Below are positions 4,056 to 5,177 of a stretch of 5,177 bases of DNA, piece by piece. A model generated the notes under the pieces. That model was not told where the DNA came from and searched no databases. It saw nothing but the letters and a program-made list of their open reading frames with translations. Made by a program: the position numbers and the translations under genes. Origin of the DNA: Alphaproteobacteria bacterium (GTDB lineage: Bacteria; Pseudomonadota; Alphaproteobacteria; ATCC43930; CGMCC-115725). The stretch spans positions 1-5,177 of the forward strand of contig JASHUW010000518.1 in NCBI GenBank assembly GCA_030039815.1. The letters run 5' to 3'. Positions within the stretch are counted from its first letter, which is position 1. The number at the start of each line of letters is the position of its first letter.

Positions 4056-5177
4056 ATGGCTGAGATCAAGGGCGCCGACCTGCTGGCCAAGAGCCTGAAA
4101 GAGCAGGGCGTGGAGTATATGTTCGGTGTCGTCGGGTTCCCCGTCGGCCCGATCGCCGAGGCGGCGCAGAAGGTGGGGCTGCCCTATATCGGCATGCGCA
4201 ACGAGCAGGCGGCGTCCTATGCCGCGGGCGCGGTGGGCTTCCTGACCGGCCGTCCCGGCTCGTGTATCGTCGTCACCGGCCCCGGCGTCATCCACGGCCT
4301 CGCCGGCCTCGCCAATGCCCAGCAGAATTGCTGGCCGATGCTGCTGATCGGCGGCGCGTCCGAGACCTACCGCAATGGCATGGGCGCCTTCCAGGAAGAG
4401 CGCCAAGTGCTGGCGGCGACCCCGGTTTCCAAGTGGGCGCATGCGATCGAGCACGTCAACCGCATCCCGTTCTACGTCGAGATGGCGGTGCGCCAGTCGA
4501 TCTACGGCCGCCCCGGCGCGACCTATCTCGACATCGCCGACGACCTCATCACCGGCTCGTGCGACGAGAGCCAGGTGGTCCAGGCCGCGAAATGCCCCGA
4601 CCCGCCGCGCACCCAGGCGATGCCGATGGATATCGAGCGCGCGCTCGACGTGCTGCAATCGGCCGAGCGACCGCTCGCGCTGATCGGCCAGGGCATGGCC
4701 TATTCGCCCGGCGCCACCGAGGAAGTACGCAAGTTCATGGAACGCTCCCAGATCCCGTTCGTGCGCACGCCGAAGGGCAAGGGCGTCATGCCCGACGACC
4801 ACCCGCTGTCGGCCGGCGCCGCGCGCACCTTGGCGCTGCAACAGGCGGACGTCGTGTTCCTGATGGGCGCGCGCTTCAACTGGATCCTGCATTTCGGCCT
4901 AGCGCCGCGCTACAACCCGAATGTCAAGGTCATCCAACTCGACATCAATCCCGAAGCGATGCACCAGAACAAGCCGGCCGAGGTTTGCCTGCTCGGCGAC
5001 GGCCAGGCGATCATGGCGCAGATGAACTCGGCGCTGCAGGGCCGCCAGTGGTTCCATCCGCAGGGCTCGCCGTGGCGTCAAGCGATCGCCGCGAAGGCGG
5101 AAGAAAACGCGGCGATGATCGCGCCGCAGGTCAATGACGATTCGTCACCCGGCACCTACTACCGGCTGTTCAAGGAC
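4056..5177 (+). CDS. 2-hydroxyacyl-CoA lyase-type thiamine-diphosphate enzyme, partial (first 374 aa)
   Basis: A ThDP-dependent enzyme of the oxalyl-CoA decarboxylase / 2-hydroxyacyl-CoA lyase branch. The N-terminal pyrimidine-binding domain covers about 4-170, with the cofactor-activating glutamate E50 in RNEQAA. The central Rossmann-like domain covers about 190-325 (PLALIGQG, LMGARFNWILHFG, VIQLDI). Several stretches recall human HACL1 rather than Oxalobacter oxalyl-CoA decarboxylase: YIGMRNEQAA, NCWP, MGAFQE, SIYGRPGA and NWILHFGL-PRY. HACL cleaves 2-hydroxyacyl-CoA to formyl-CoA plus an aldehyde or ketone, as in alpha-oxidation and 2-hydroxyisobutyrate breakdown. The gene leaves the window after codon 374 of an expected 550-600, so the C-terminal domain with the Mg/diphosphate GDG...N motif is not seen. 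The start follows GGAGGAG (4046-4052), a strong site. There is no signal peptide, so it should be cytosolic. The family is sure; lyase over oxalyl-CoA decarboxylase is likely but by-eye. Confidence 0.88.
   Translation, partial: MAEIKGADLLAKSLKEQGVEYMFGVVGFPVGPIAEAAQKVGLPYIGMRNEQAASYAAGAVGFLTGRPGSCIVVTGPGVIHGLAGLANAQQNCWPMLLIGGASETYRNGMGAFQEERQVLAATPVSKWAHAIEHVNRIPFYVEMAVRQSIYGRPGATYLDIADDLITGSCDESQVVQAAKCPDPPRTQAMPMDIERALDVLQSAERPLALIGQGMAYSPGATEEVRKFMERSQIPFVRTPKGKGVMPDDHPLSAGAARTLALQQADVVFLMGARFNWILHFGLAPRYNPNVKVIQLDINPEAMHQNKPAEVCLLGDGQAIMAQMNSALQGRQWFHPQGSPWRQAIAAKAEENAAMIAPQVNDDSSPGTYYRLFKD

Noticed and set aside
3807..4892. Open - strand frame extending the MBL gene upstream by 362 codons
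   Set aside because: It runs antisense through the HACL gene and the intergenic region, is Arg/His/Gly-rich low-quality sequence, and a strong ribosome binding site marks the real start at 3806.
4262..5137. 291-codon + strand frame inside the HACL gene
   Set aside because: Out-of-frame Arg/Pro-rich translation overlapping a clear ThDP enzyme frame that starts at 4056 and stays open to the window end.

Overview
The window is GC-rich, with a strong preference for G or C at third codon positions. Genes start at ATG behind clear Shine-Dalgarno sequences. Together with the protein types seen (a Tyr-rich secreted protein, an HD-domain pair, a bacterial 2-hydroxyacyl-CoA lyase), this suggests an alphaproteobacterium, probably Hyphomicrobiales or Rhodospirillales. 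That placement is inferred from composition and family resemblance; there is no phylogenetic marker in the window.

Layout. Positions 1-170 hold no convincing gene. Two paralogous 253-residue HD-domain proteins lie on the + strand (171-932 and 1579-2340), about 65% identical by hand alignment, each with its own copy of a GAGGAGAG ribosome binding site. Between them, on the - strand, is a 130-residue protein of unknown function (995-1387). It converges on the first HD gene over a 14-bp hairpin and diverges from the second across a 191-bp region containing a CRP-like palindrome. A strong bidirectional terminator (2344-2376) separates the second HD gene from a convergent small secreted Gly/Tyr-rich protein (2395-2706, -), which has a candidate EcfG general-stress promoter.

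The right half is a divergent pair. A metallo-beta-lactamase-fold hydrolase (2937-3806, -) shares a 249-bp intergenic region with a thiamine-diphosphate enzyme (4056 to beyond the window end, +). The latter resembles 2-hydroxyacyl-CoA lyase (HACL) more than its relative oxalyl-CoA decarboxylase.

How they may work together (inference): HACL splits 2-hydroxyacyl-CoA into formyl-CoA and an aldehyde or ketone. The neighbouring MBL-fold protein could be a thioesterase-like hydrolase. The HD pair keeps all six ligands of a binuclear metal site, with spacing like that of the HD-type diiron oxygenases (PhnZ, MIOX) as well as phosphohydrolases. One possible reading is a locus for alpha-carbon oxidation and one-carbon shortening of acyl compounds, but only the HACL assignment is firm. 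No RNA genes, insertion sequences, CRISPR arrays or att sites were seen.
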